A stretch of 64,000 nt of DNA from Marinifilum flexuosum (GTDB lineage Bacteria > Bacteroidota > Bacteroidia > Bacteroidales > Marinifilaceae): assembly GCF_003610555.1 (NCBI RefSeq), contig NZ_RAPQ01000012.1:282573-346572 (forward strand), given 5' to 3'. How positions within the stretch are numbered: position 1 is the stretch's first letter; every line of letters starts with the position of its first letter. The translations under genes were made by a program, and so were the position numbers. The notes beneath the pieces were generated by a model, which saw only the letters and a list, made by a program, of their open reading frames with translations, ran no database searches and was not told the origin of the DNA. Below are positions 37,289 through 47,000 of this stretch, piece after piece.

Positions 37289-37710
37289 ATTCCTGAACTT
37301 TTATACTTGTACATTACTCTATTGTAGTATTTTTTTGAATACATATACAACTTTTAACCATTATAAGATAATATATTTAGATTATATGGTATTTGATTCT
37401 ACTTTTACGACTTTTAATCACCTCTAAATAGTTTCACATTACTTTTATATGGCGATATATTGCATCACTAAGGTAGTATAATACATTCTTATGGTGATAG
37501 AATACATATACATGGTGGTAGCATCAATTCATTGTTAGGTGGGATTGGGTTAGGGATTGAAGAGGAAACCCCACAGTGTAGCTAAAAACACTTATAAAGT
37601 TTATGAATTGGCAAGAACATGTGTTTAGTGTAGAATCGTAGAAAGAGAGTTTTGAACGAGGAGTTGAAACGAAAAGCCCGACCTGAAAGGGACCCCCCTA
37701 AAATGATATT
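37289..37710. other. Gene-free AT-rich interval
   Basis: About 420 bp with no ORF I can support, no RNA motif and no strong repeat. Loosely repeated ATGGTG-type steps occur at 37490-37525 and a GC-richer patch at 37655-37700. I see nothing further. Confidence 0.5.
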
Positions 37711-37738
37711 AGAAAGGCTGCCTCAATGTGGACAGCCT
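37711..37738 (-). terminator. Terminator of the PepSY-TM gene
   Basis: A stem AGGCTG/CAGCCT extended past a mismatch, with a T-rich tail on the reverse strand, 23 bp after the stop. Confidence 0.65.
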
Positions 37739-37760
37739 ATGTGATTTTCTATAGCTTAGA

Positions 37761-38309
37761 TTATAAGAAAAACCACAAAACTGATGGTATCAACACTCCA
37801 AGCAGTGCCAATTTCCAACCTCTATTCTTAAAGCCATTTCTTCCTTTTGTAATCACCAAGCCTGTGATACATATCAGCAATACACATATGGCAAAAATAT
37901 CGGAATACCAAACCCAAGCATCACTTGCCGATTTGTGTAAATCGACCATTTGTCCTAAGATTGGACGTGTACGGAAACTTTCAATCTGACCTTCGCCGGT
38001 AAATGGATTAATATAAGCATAAGCATTGTCGAAATAGAGATTATATCCACCTCTTCTCCATGCTGTTCCATTCAATTTTAACTCAATGCCTTGAGTTTTT
38101 AGAGCTTTTTGAAAAAACTCATCCGAAATAGCGTTTTTATCTTTGGGCAAATCAAATTTCACATCCACGGCATCGTATACATAGTCACGCGGATCCCAGG
38201 AATGACGATGATTTAATGCAATTCCAGAAATTGAAAATGCCATTAATAGTCCGGCATAAAAGTAAGAGAAATCTCTGTGCCAGTTTCTAAATTTCAGATT
38301 CCAGTTCAT
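37761..38309 (-). CDS. PepSY-associated transmembrane protein
   Basis: A 182-residue protein with one N-terminal helix (FSYFYAGLLMAFSISGIAL) immediately followed by NHRHSWDPRDY, and two C-terminal helices (DIFAICVLLICITGLVI and LALLGVLIPSVLWFFL). The periplasmic part contains GYNLYFDNAYAYINPFTGE and DLHKSA. This matches the short PepSY-TM proteins of Bacteroidota, related to membrane ferric-reductase-like proteins; conserved His in RNWHRDFS and HRH could bind heme or metal. The function is unproven. It is transcribed alone. Confidence 0.8.
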   Translation of the reverse strand: MNWNLKFRNWHRDFSYFYAGLLMAFSISGIALNHRHSWDPRDYVYDAVDVKFDLPKDKNAISDEFFQKALKTQGIELKLNGTAWRRGGYNLYFDNAYAYINPFTGEGQIESFRTRPILGQMVDLHKSASDAWVWYSDIFAICVLLICITGLVITKGRNGFKNRGWKLALLGVLIPSVLWFFL

Positions 38310-38529
38310 ATTATAGTATCTTTCTTTAAATTTTACAGATTACAAAGAAATAAAAAAGTACTCTATTCTAAATCATATCTTTTAGTGATTTTTTAATTTA
38401 GAAATTGGGTTCATTACTAGTTGGTTTTCTAATTATAATCGATTTACAATTCGATTAAGTCAGCTTTGCCAGACTGGATTTCAAACTTCCATTTGAACAC
38501 TGCGAAATACATTCAACCAAACTTTGAAT

Positions 38530-38619
38530 CGACAACTGCATACACTTTGAGACAACAACTGCATACACTTTGAGACAACAACTGTATGCACTTTGAGACA
38601 ACAACTGTATGCACTTTGA
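38530..38619. repeat. 23-bp tandem repeat, about 4 copies
   Basis: Three full units at 38551-38573, 38574-38596 and 38597-38619 (GACAACAACTG-Y-ATRCACTTTGA) plus a 21-bp degenerate unit at 38530-38550. Units 2 and 3 are identical; unit 1 differs at two positions. No direct-repeat/spacer structure is present, so this is not CRISPR. Confidence 0.85.
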
Positions 38620-38677
38620 GATGCTGAGTGCGGATACTCTTTAAATCTGTAGATAATATTAATATGAATAAAAAAGT

Positions 38678-38878
38678 AAAAGGCCACCTCAAAAGAGGCA
38701 CCCTTCTATATATAAATCGATATTTCTATCAGATTATCTCAAGTTTGCTTGAGCAGCAGCTAAGCGTGCGATAGGCACACGGAAAGGAGAACATGAAACG
38801 TAATCCAATCCTGTTCTGTGACAGAACTCAACTGATGATGGCTCACCCAACAATGATTGCGCTCACCACAGATACCTA
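38678..38878 (-). pseudogene. Broken partial copy of the ppdK 3' end
   Basis: This 201-bp block is almost identical to 39069-39262, the last approximately 140 bp of ppdK plus its terminator. Differences include an 8-bp insertion near 38850 that breaks the reading frame and a G-to-C change in the terminator stem. It is a non-functional duplicate, separated from the real ppdK end by a 190-bp structured segment. Confidence 0.88.
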
Positions 38879-39068
38879 CTGTCTGTCATAAATTTCATTT
38901 TACCACTCAAGCCGTTTGGCTTTTACTTTTCTCCTTTGATGAGAAAAGTAAACAAAAGAATCAAGTCAATCCGATACTGTTCGGTTCTCCGAATCAACTG
39001 TGTGACTCGAATCGCGTCGGATTGACAGCTCCCGTTCGAAAGTAATTACAGACGAAGTAATACATTAA
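38879..39068. repeat. Structured repeat-like segment between the two ppdK ends
   Basis: It contains three nested inverted repeats: a 12-bp stem TTTACTTTTCTC/GAGAAAAGTAAA (38922-38952), a 10-bp pair GTCAATCCGA/TCGGATTGAC (38965-38974 and 39017-39026), and within it TTCGG-TTCT-CCGAA (38980-38993). It is GC-richer than its surroundings. It looks like a small dispersed non-coding repeat; copy number elsewhere is unknown. Confidence 0.55.
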
Positions 39069-39104
39069 AAAAGGCCACCTCAAAAGAGGCAGCCTTCTAT
39101 ATAT
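39069..39104 (-). terminator. ppdK terminator
   Basis: A hairpin built from AAGGC/GCCTT and CCTC/GAGG around loop TTTT, with a T run on the reverse strand, 22 bp after the ppdK stop. A mutated second copy lies at 38678-38708. Confidence 0.8.
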
Positions 39105-39125
39105 TAAATCGATATTTCTATCAGA

Positions 39126-41840
39126 TTATCTCAAGTTTGCTTGAGCAGCAGCTAAGCGTGCGATTGGCACACGGAAAGGAGAACATGAAACGTAATCCAA
39201 TCCTGTTCTGTGACAGAACTCAACTGATGATGGCTCACCACCGTGCTCACCACAGATACCTAATTTAAGATCAGAACGAGTTGCACGACCTTTGTTAGCA
39301 CCCATTTCAACTAATTGACCAACACCTGACTGATCAAGAGCCTGGAATGGATCTTGCTTCAAGATACCTTTCTCGATGTAGATTGGTAAGAATTTACCAG
39401 CATCGTCACGTGAGTAACCGAATGCCATCTGAGTAAGGTCATTAGTACCGAATGAGAAGAATTCAGCTACTTCTGCAATTTCGTTAGCAGTTAATGCAGC
39501 ACGAGGAATCTCAATCATAGTACCAACCATGTAGTCAACTTCAACTCCTTTTTCTTCGAATACTACCTTAGCAGTTGAGCGGATGATTTCTTCCTGCATT
39601 TTCAACTCTTTGATAGTACCGATCAATGGAACCATGATTTCTGGTTTTGGATCAAGACCTTCTTTCTTCAAATCACAAGCAGCTTCGATAATAGCGCGAG
39701 CCTGCATTTCAGTGATCTCTGGGTAAGTATTACCTAGACGACAACCTCTGTGACCTAACATTGGGTTGAATTCGTGAAGAGATTCAACTTTTTCTTTAAT
39801 CACTTTTACATCGATACCAGTAATTTCAGCCATTTCTTTCTGAGAAGCATCATCATTTGGAGTAAACTCGTGCAATGGTGGATCTAGTAAACGAATAGTT
39901 ACTCCGAAACCGTCCATAGCCTTCAAAATTCCGTAGAAGTCTTCACGCTGGATAGGTAATAATTTAGCTAATGCTTCTTTACGACCTTCAACATCTTCAG
40001 CAAGAATCATCTCACGCATCTTCCAGATACGATCTCCTTCGAAGAACATGTGCTCAGTACGAGTAAGACCGATACCTTTAGCACCGAAGTTACGAGCTGT
40101 TTGAGCATCTGCTGGAGTATCAGCATTAGTTCTAACATACATACGAGTGTTAGCTTCTGCAAGATCCATGATCTTACCGAAATCACCATCCAATGAAGGA
40201 GTGATAGTAGCTACTTCACCTTCGTAAACAACACCAGTAGAACCGTTCAATGAGATGAAATCACCTTCTTTGTACTCAACTCCGTTAATTGTCATTACTT
40301 TACCAGAAACAACAAGACCAGCAGCAGAAGAGATACAACATTTACCCATACCACGAGCTACTACAGCTGCGTGAGAAGTCATACCACCACGCTCAGTTAA
40401 GATACCAACAGCAGCGTTCATACCTTTCAAGTCTTCTGGAGAAGTCTCACGACGTACCAAGATTACTTTCTTTCCATCTTCAGCCCAAGCTTCAGCATCC
40501 TCAGCAGAGAATACGATCTGACCTGTAGCAGCACCTGGAGATGCAGGAAGACCTTTAGAAAGTTCTTTTGCAGCAGCAAGAGCAGCAGTATCGAATACTG
40601 GGTGCAATAACTCATCTAATTTGTTTGGCTCCTGACGTAATAAAGCAGTCTTCGCATCGAAGTAACCTTGCTCCATCATATCAACAGCAATCTTAACCAT
40701 AGCAGCAGCAGTACGCTTACCGTTACGAGTCTGCAACATCCAAAGTTTACCATCCTGAATGGTGAACTCCATATCCTGCATATCTTTATAGTGATCCTCT
40801 AATTTTTGCTGAACAGCATCTAGTTCTTTGTAAAGCTCAGGCATAGCTTCTTCTAATGAAGCAAAGTTAGCAGCACGGTCAGCTTCAGAAGTACCGTTAC
40901 GCTCAGCCCAACGCTTAGAACCAATAGTAGTAATTTCAAGTGGAGTACGAACACCAGCAACAACGTCTTCACCCTGTGCGTTGATCAAGTACTCACCATT
41001 GAATAAATCTTCACCAGTAGCAGCATCACGAGAGAAACATACACCTGTAGCAGAAGTTTCACCCATGTTACCATATACCATAGCCTGAACGTTTACAGCG
41101 GTTCCCCACTCCTCTGGAATGTTCTCCATACGACGGTAAAGAATTGCTCTTTCAGTATTCCATGAATCGAATACAGCGCAAACAGATCCCCAAAGCTGAT
41201 CCCATGGATTAGTTGGGAAATCTTTTCCAGCCTTAGCTCTAACTACAGCTTTAAAGTCTTCAACAACTGCTTTCAAATCTTCAACAGTCATATCAGCATC
41301 AGAAGCGTAACCATTAGCTTCTTTTACTTTATCTAAAACTTGCTCGAATGGACAGTGCTCACCTTCTTCAGCTTCAACACCCATTACTACGTCACCGTAC
41401 ATCTGGATGAAACGACGATATGAATCGTAAGCAAATTTTTCGTTTCCTGATTTTTCAGCAATAACTTTTACTGTCTCATCATTCATACCAAGGTTCAAAA
41501 CAGTATTCATCATACCTGGCATAGAAACACGAGCACCAGAACGAACAGATAACAACAATGGGAAAGAACCATCGTTAGAATCAAATTTAGCGTTCATTGC
41601 TTTTTCTGTTTCAATAACAGCAGCCTCAACCTGACCTTTAATCATTTCTACAACAGCATCTTTTCCTTGCTTGTTGTATTCAGTACAAACTTCAGTAGTG
41701 ATAGTGAAACCTGCTGGCACAGGAACACCGATTAGGTTCATTTCTGCAAGGTTAGCACCTTTTCCTCCAAGCAGATTTTTCATATCTGCTTTACCTTCGG
41801 CCTTACCGTCACCAAAAGTATAAACGTACTTAGTACTCAT
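39126..41840 (-). CDS. ppdK: Pyruvate, phosphate dikinase
   Basis: A 904-residue protein. The N-terminal ATP-grasp domain (LLGGKGANLAEMNLIGVPVP, SVRSGARVSMPGMMNTVLN) is followed by the swivelling phosphohistidine domain with GGMTSHAAVVARGMGKCC (His490) and a C-terminal PEP-utilising TIM barrel ending [16 protein letters not shown]. It interconverts pyruvate + ATP + Pi and PEP + AMP + PPi. With PFOR nearby it places PEP/pyruvate/acetyl-CoA exchange at the centre of metabolism. Codon use is that of a highly expressed gene. A second, broken copy of its 3' end lies downstream. Confidence 0.97.
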   Translation of the reverse strand: MSTKYVYTFGDGKAEGKADMKNLLGGKGANLAEMNLIGVPVPAGFTITTEVCTEYNKQGKDAVVEMIKGQVEAAVIETEKAMNAKFDSNDGSFPLLLSVRSGARVSMPGMMNTVLNLGMNDETVKVIAEKSGNEKFAYDSYRRFIQMYGDVVMGVEAEEGEHCPFEQVLDKVKEANGYASDADMTVEDLKAVVEDFKAVVRAKAGKDFPTNPWDQLWGSVCAVFDSWNTERAILYRRMENIPEEWGTAVNVQAMVYGNMGETSATGVCFSRDAATGEDLFNGEYLINAQGEDVVAGVRTPLEITTIGSKRWAERNGTSEADRAANFASLEEAMPELYKELDAVQQKLEDHYKDMQDMEFTIQDGKLWMLQTRNGKRTAAAMVKIAVDMMEQGYFDAKTALLRQEPNKLDELLHPVFDTAALAAAKELSKGLPASPGAATGQIVFSAEDAEAWAEDGKKVILVRRETSPEDLKGMNAAVGILTERGGMTSHAAVVARGMGKCCISSAAGLVVSGKVMTINGVEYKEGDFISLNGSTGVVYEGEVATITPSLDGDFGKIMDLAEANTRMYVRTNADTPADAQTARNFGAKGIGLTRTEHMFFEGDRIWKMREMILAEDVEGRKEALAKLLPIQREDFYGILKAMDGFGVTIRLLDPPLHEFTPNDDASQKEMAEITGIDVKVIKEKVESLHEFNPMLGHRGCRLGNTYPEITEMQARAIIEAACDLKKEGLDPKPEIMVPLIGTIKELKMQEEIIRSTAKVVFEEKGVEVDYMVGTMIEIPRAALTANEIAEVAEFFSFGTNDLTQMAFGYSRDDAGKFLPIYIEKGILKQDPFQALDQSGVGQLVEMGANKGRATRSDLKLGICGEHGGEPSSVEFCHRTGLDYVSCSPFRVPIARLAAAQANLR

Positions 41841-41980
41841 AATTATCGCTTTTTAGTTTTAAACGTTAAAGTCCCAAACAACAGGATCCTTAACAACAAT
41901 TATATTATTAGCTTCTATTTATTTAAAACAATAAATTTAAAGGGATTAAGCATGATTTTTGTCATGCGAAAATACGCACA

Positions 41981-41988
41981 CAAAAGTA
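41981..41988 (-). promoter_or_regulatory. ppdK promoter -7 element
   Basis: TACTTTTG on the reverse strand matches TAnnTTTG, about 140 bp upstream of ppdK. The implied leader is long (about 130 nt), and no recognised riboswitch is visible in it. It lies in the 334-bp gap between ppdK and the DHODH-like gene. Confidence 0.5.
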
Positions 41989-42128
41989 GTTTTCTTTTTT
42001 TAATTTTAAAAATATAATTGCGTCATTTCGGATGCTTTTCTATAGTTTTTTTTTATGCACGTACACTTTTCTTTTTCAAACGTTTGCGAAAAATTAAACA
42101 TCTATTTTTAACACTTATATTTCACAAA

Positions 42129-42154
42129 AAAAGCCTGCCAATGGGCAGGCTTTT
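42129..42154 (-). terminator. Terminator of the DHODH-like gene
   Basis: An 11-bp stem (AAAAGCCTGCC/GGCAGGCTTTT) with a 4-base loop and a T run, 21 bp after the stop. Confidence 0.88.
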
Positions 42155-42174
42155 ATGTTTAAACAATCAGTATT

Positions 42175-43188
42175 TTATCTCATCAAATTTTTATTAATAA
42201 CTTCTTCAGGATGCAAAAGAAAATCAAGATATTGAGCTCTGTAATAAACATCTGAAGCTTTTAATTCTTTATCAGATAATTTGCCTCTAAATTCATCAAC
42301 AGACTTGTATCCTTTCTTATCCATCCATTCTTCAAGTTCATATAATACCTTTTCAATAACTACTGGAGTATTTTTATACAAAGAGCTAACCATTTGAACT
42401 GTTTTTGCTCCACTTAAAAGCATTTGCAGTACATCTGTAGATCCATAAATACCATTGGCTCCACACAAATCTCCCATAACTTTACCATGAGTAAGACCAA
42501 CATATCTTAAGCCTAATTTAAAATCACCTGGATTACTTAGATTAAAATTTGTAACATGAGCTTCTGTTTCAACATCAATTTCTGGTTGGAAAAGACGATT
42601 GAATAAAATGAAAGCTGAAGCACCAGCTTTATCTAATCTCTGAACAAAATTTAAGATATTGGTATAGTATGGACTCAATTTAATTGAAAATGGAATAGAA
42701 AGTCTTTCTTTTAAAGTCTTTACAATTTTAACTTTTTCCTCTTCCATTTGCTCTGCAGTTTTCTCACCATCAATTGGCATCTGGTAAAAGTTTAGCTCTA
42801 ATGCATCCACTCCTACATCTTCCAATTCTTTAGCATACTCGAACCAAGTAACATCGTACAAACAATTCAAACTTGCAATTACTGGAATATTTACATTCTC
42901 TTTAACCTCTTTTAGCTTAAGCAAATGGGCTTTAGGACCCGCATGTTCCAATGCTGGAAACAGTGAAGTCATCTCAGCATTACGATGTGCGTATTCATCC
43001 AACTCATCAGAAAGCTGTGCACGTTCCATAATAATCTGCTCTTCAAATAGAGATTTATACACAATGGCAGCTGCTCCTGCCTCTTCAAGATCTTTAGCTC
43101 CCTCAACGGTAGCTGAAAGGGTACAAGCCCCTACTATAATGGGATTTTTTAAATTTAACCCCATGAATTCAACGTTTAAATTTGCCAT
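42175..43188 (-). CDS. Dihydroorotate dehydrogenase-like flavoprotein
   Basis: A 337-residue TIM-barrel protein starting LNVEFMGLNLKNPIIVGACTL. The blocks IPVIASLNCLY, DALELNFYQMPID, FSIKLSPYY and ASAFILFNRLFQP follow class 1 DHODH order. Where class 1 enzymes have the catalytic Cys in NLSCPN, this one reads NFYQMP (about 133-138), so normal dihydroorotate oxidation is doubtful. FMN-binding elements near the C-terminus (GANGIYGSTDVLQMLLSGAKTVQ) persist. I recall this DHODH-like family beside nifJ in other Bacteroidales, as here with one gene between, suggesting a role linked to pyruvate oxidation or electron transfer. Confidence 0.85.
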   Translation of the reverse strand: MANLNVEFMGLNLKNPIIVGACTLSATVEGAKDLEEAGAAAIVYKSLFEEQIIMERAQLSDELDEYAHRNAEMTSLFPALEHAGPKAHLLKLKEVKENVNIPVIASLNCLYDVTWFEYAKELEDVGVDALELNFYQMPIDGEKTAEQMEEEKVKIVKTLKERLSIPFSIKLSPYYTNILNFVQRLDKAGASAFILFNRLFQPEIDVETEAHVTNFNLSNPGDFKLGLRYVGLTHGKVMGDLCGANGIYGSTDVLQMLLSGAKTVQMVSSLYKNTPVVIEKVLYELEEWMDKKGYKSVDEFRGKLSDKELKASDVYYRAQYLDFLLHPEEVINKNLMR

Positions 43189-43349
43189 ATGATTTTGGAT
43201 TAAAAATTTATTGGGTATAAATAAATATAAGAAATGAACTTGAAAATTTCAACTCTATTTTCATTTTCAACAACCTGAATATCACAATAAATCACACACT
43301 CCCCTTTGAATATAAGACATACAAGTCTTATATTTTTTTTAAAATAAAG

Positions 43350-43394
43350 AAAGGCAGAATGGTAAGATCCACCAACTTACCATTCTGCCTTTCC
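43350..43394 (-). terminator. Perfect 18-bp inverted repeat downstream of the cupredoxin gene
   Basis: Arms 43350-43367 and 43377-43394 pair perfectly over 18 bp around a 9-base loop. On the reverse strand they are followed by TTTATTTTAAAAA. It is best read as the terminator of the leftward lipoprotein gene, though unusually long. Confidence 0.65.
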
Positions 43395-43452
43395 GATCCG
43401 GAGCTATGCTTTAGGATCTCTAAAATCATAACAATTATCACATATCTTTGGC

Positions 43453-43911
43453 CTACGAGTCACTGAGTATAATCATGTATCCCATTTTTGGATGTGCAGA
43501 ACATTGATAGTACAAAGTATCAGGATGATTTGAATTTGGTGTAAAACTCAATGTCCCGGTTTGGGTTTTGCTTCCTGTTACACCATTGCTTACTTCTCCT
43601 GCTCCTACTCCTGTATCATCTATACTAATATAAAAAGGGTGAGTGGGCGTATTGATATCAAAAACGTATTTAGTACCACGAGTCAAATTCAATTGACTTC
43701 CTTCAGTACCATTAATAGTATATCCAATTAAGCTTCCCTCTTCAAACCATGGATGACTTGAAGTTTTGGTAACGGTTCTTACCGTAAAATCTATCATTGG
43801 ATCTGGATCAGGATCCGGATTTGGCATCATTCCTCCATCATCACTACTGCCACCGCATGAATATATCATTAGCAGAATAAACCCAAATAAAATATATCGC
43901 AACTTTTTCAT
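43453..43911 (-). CDS. Cupredoxin-like lipoprotein
   Basis: A 152-residue protein with a lipoprotein signal (MKKLRYILFGFILLMIYSC, lipobox Cys19), then a Gly/Asp/Pro-rich linker (DPDPDP) and a beta-sandwich. The type 1 copper ligand pattern is visible: His in THPFYISID, then YYQCSAHPKMGYM (Cys, His, Met). It is probably a lipid-anchored periplasmic or surface copper protein in electron transfer or copper binding. It sits between the DHODH-like gene and nifJ, all leftward, but is flanked by hairpins and so possibly expressed separately. Confidence 0.8.
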   Translation of the reverse strand: MKKLRYILFGFILLMIYSCGGSSDDGGMMPNPDPDPDPMIDFTVRTVTKTSSHPWFEEGSLIGYTINGTEGSQLNLTRGTKYVFDINTPTHPFYISIDDTGVGAGEVSNGVTGSKTQTGTLSFTPNSNHPDTLYYQCSAHPKMGYMIILSDS

Positions 43912-43993
43912 AACACTCCTAAATTAATGTCAAGAAAAAAGTTACGACAATCCGTTTTTTTAAACTGTCATTTGCACGACAGATTAAACGAAA

Positions 43994-44019
43994 AAAGAGG
44001 CCCTAAAAAGAGCCTCTTT
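43994..44019 (-). terminator. nifJ terminator
   Basis: The stem AAAGAGGC/GCCTCTTT with a 10-base loop and a T-rich tail on the reverse strand, 22 bp after the nifJ stop. Confidence 0.75.
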
Positions 44020-44040
44020 CTATATAATTAGATTAAAAAC

Positions 44041-47000
44041 TTATGCAAGTTCTTTTTCTTCTTCAGAATAATCTAATGAAGCTTGACGCTTGTAAGCTTT
44101 ATATCTCCACTTCGCATTCTCTTCAGCAGCTACGAATAATTCCTTAGCTTCTTCTGGGAATGATTTCTGTAGAGAAGTATAACGTACCTCACCTAATAAG
44201 AAATCCTGGAAGTTTTCCCACTTAGGTTCTTTTGAATCAAGAACGAATGGGTTCTTACCTTCTGCTTCCAACATAGGGTTGTTACGATACAAGTGCCAGT
44301 ATCCAGCTTCAACAGCTTTTTTCTCTTCAGCTTGTGATTTACCCATAGATGCTTTCAATCCGTGAGAAATACAAGGAGAATAAGCGATGATCAATGATGG
44401 TCCTGGATAAGCTTCAGCTTCTTTCAATGCTTTGTAGTATTGAGCCTGGTTTGCACCCATTGCAACCTGAGCTACATAAACATATCCGTAAGACATTGCA
44501 ATCATACCAAGGTCTTTCTTTCTGATACGCTTACCAGCAGCAGCAAATTTAGCTACAGCACCAACAGGAGTTGATTTAGAAGCCTGTCCACCAGTGTTAG
44601 AGTAAATCTCAGTATCCATTACCAATACATTTACATCTTCACCAGAAGCCAATACGTGATCCAAACCACCGAAACCTATATCATAAGCCCAACCGTCACC
44701 ACCGAAGATCCAGATAGACTTCTTCACTAAGTATTGCTTCAAGTTCAAGATTTCCTTAGCAACTTCGTGAGTTTCGTTAGCTAAAGCAGCTTCAACTTTT
44801 GGAGAAGCAACTTCTGAAGCATCAGCATTATCTTTTCCTTCTAACCACTCAGCAAATGCAGCTTTAGTTGCATCGTTAACAGCATCCATGTTCTCTTCCA
44901 TGCGCTGAGCAATACGAGCACGCATTTTGTTAACACCTTCTGCCATACCGTAACCATACTCAGCGTTATCTTCGAATAGAGAGTTAGCCCAAGCTGGACC
45001 TTTACCGCTCTTATCGTTCTTACAGTATGGAGTAGATGGAGCAGAACCACCGTAGATAGAAGAACAACCTGTAGCATTAGCCACAATCATTCTCTCACCG
45101 TACAATTGAGTGATTAATTTGATGTATGGAGTTTCACCACAACCAGCACAAGCTCCAGAGAACTCGAATAATGGCTGAGCGAACTGTGAGTTTTTCACGT
45201 TGTTTTTAGGAAGAAGCTCTTTGTAACCTACTTGCTTATCCATGTAGTGCCATCTTTCTTTCTCAGCATCCTGAGTTTCAAGGTGCTTCATTTCAAGAGC
45301 CTTAGCTTTAGGAGCTGGACAAACGTCAACACAGTTACCACAACCTGTACAATCCAGAGGAGCAACCTGAATACGGAAGCTTAATCCTTTAAGATCTTTA
45401 CCAGTAGCTGGCTTAACAGCAGTTCCAGCAGGAGCAGCAGCAACTTCTTCTTCTGTTAACAAGAATGGACGAATAGCAGCATGAGGACAAACGTAAGCAC
45501 ACTGGTTACACTGAATACAAGTTTCTTCTTTCCATTCAGGAACGCTAACTGCGATACCACGCTTTTCATATTTAGTTGTACCAGCTGGGAAAGTACCATC
45601 TTCTCTACCCTGGAATGCAGAAACTGGAAGATCATCACCAGTTTGAGCGTTCATAGGATCACAAACATTAGCTACGAACTCAGGACGACCAGTTGAGTCT
45701 GTCTTGAATCCTTCTGCTTCGATGTTTTTCCATTCAGCAGGAACTTCAACTTCAATTACATTTTCACCACCAGCATCAACAGCTGAGAAGTTCATGTTAA
45801 CAACTTTTTCACCTTTGTTACCATATGACTTCACAATTGCTTTCTTCATTTCTTCTACTGCCAATTCGAATGGAATTACGCCAGTAATTTTGAAGAATGC
45901 AGCCTGCATGATAGTGTTGGTTCTTGTACCAAGACCTAACTCTTCACCTAATTTAGTACCATTGATGATATAGAATTTAATATCATTTTCAGCAATGTAC
46001 TTCTTCATGTGATCAGGTAAGTGCTTCTTAGTTTCCTCTACATCGTAGATAGAGTTCAACAAGAATGAACCACCTTTTTTCAATCCTTTCAATACATCGT
46101 ATAAGTATACGTATGCAGGAACGTGACATGCTACAAAGTCAGGAGTAGTCACAAGGTAAGTAGAACGGATTGGATCATCACCAAAACGAAGGTGAGAAGC
46201 AGTAAAACCACCTGATTTTTTAGAATCGTAAGCAAAATAAGCTTGACAATACTTATCAGTTGCACTACCAATAATCTTGATTGAGTTTTTGTTAGCACCT
46301 ACAGTACCATCAGAACCTAAACCATAAAATTTAGCTTCATATAATTTTTCAGAGTTTACTTTCAACTCAGCTTCCAAAGGAAGAGATTTGAATGTAACAT
46401 CATCTACAATACCTAAAGTGAATTGGTTTTTAGGTTCGTTCATTGCTAAGTTTTTGTAAACAGCAATAATTTGAGATGGAGTAACATCTTTAGAACCTAA
46501 TCCGTAACGACCACCAACTACGATAGGAGCGTTTTCTTTTCCGTAGAATACTTCTCTTACATCAAGATACATTGGATCTCCATTAGCACCTGGCTCCTTA
46601 GTTCTGTCAAGAACACAAATTCTCTTCACAGATTCAGGAACAACGCTTAAGAAATGCTTAGCTGAGAATGGACGATATAGGTGTACACCAACCATACCAA
46701 CTTTTTCACCATTTGCAATCTTGTAATCAATAACCTCTTTGATAGTTTCTGTTACAGATCCCATAGCGATGATGATGTTTTCTGCATCTTCAGCACCATA
46801 GTAAACGAATGGCTTGTATTCTCTACCAGTTAACTTGGTAATTTCGTTCATATAACCTTCTACGATTTCAGGTACTTTTTCGTAGAATGGGTTTGCAGCC
46901 TCACGAGACTGGAAGTAGATATCTGGGTTTTGAGCAGTACCTCTAGTTACAGGAGATTCTGGATTCAAAGCACGGTTACGGAACTCTTGAAGAGCTTCCA

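Noticed and set aside
38530..38619. Possible CRISPR array
   Set aside because: The 23-bp units follow each other without spacers, and there are no cas genes in the window.
38857..39045. 62-aa rightward ORF over the structured repeat
   Set aside because: It begins inside the broken ppdK copy and runs through inverted repeats; composition follows the repeat, with no recognisable domain.
41841..41980. Riboswitch in the long ppdK leader
   Set aside because: No conserved aptamer motif or terminator/antiterminator pair is visible; the leader length rests only on one -7 match.
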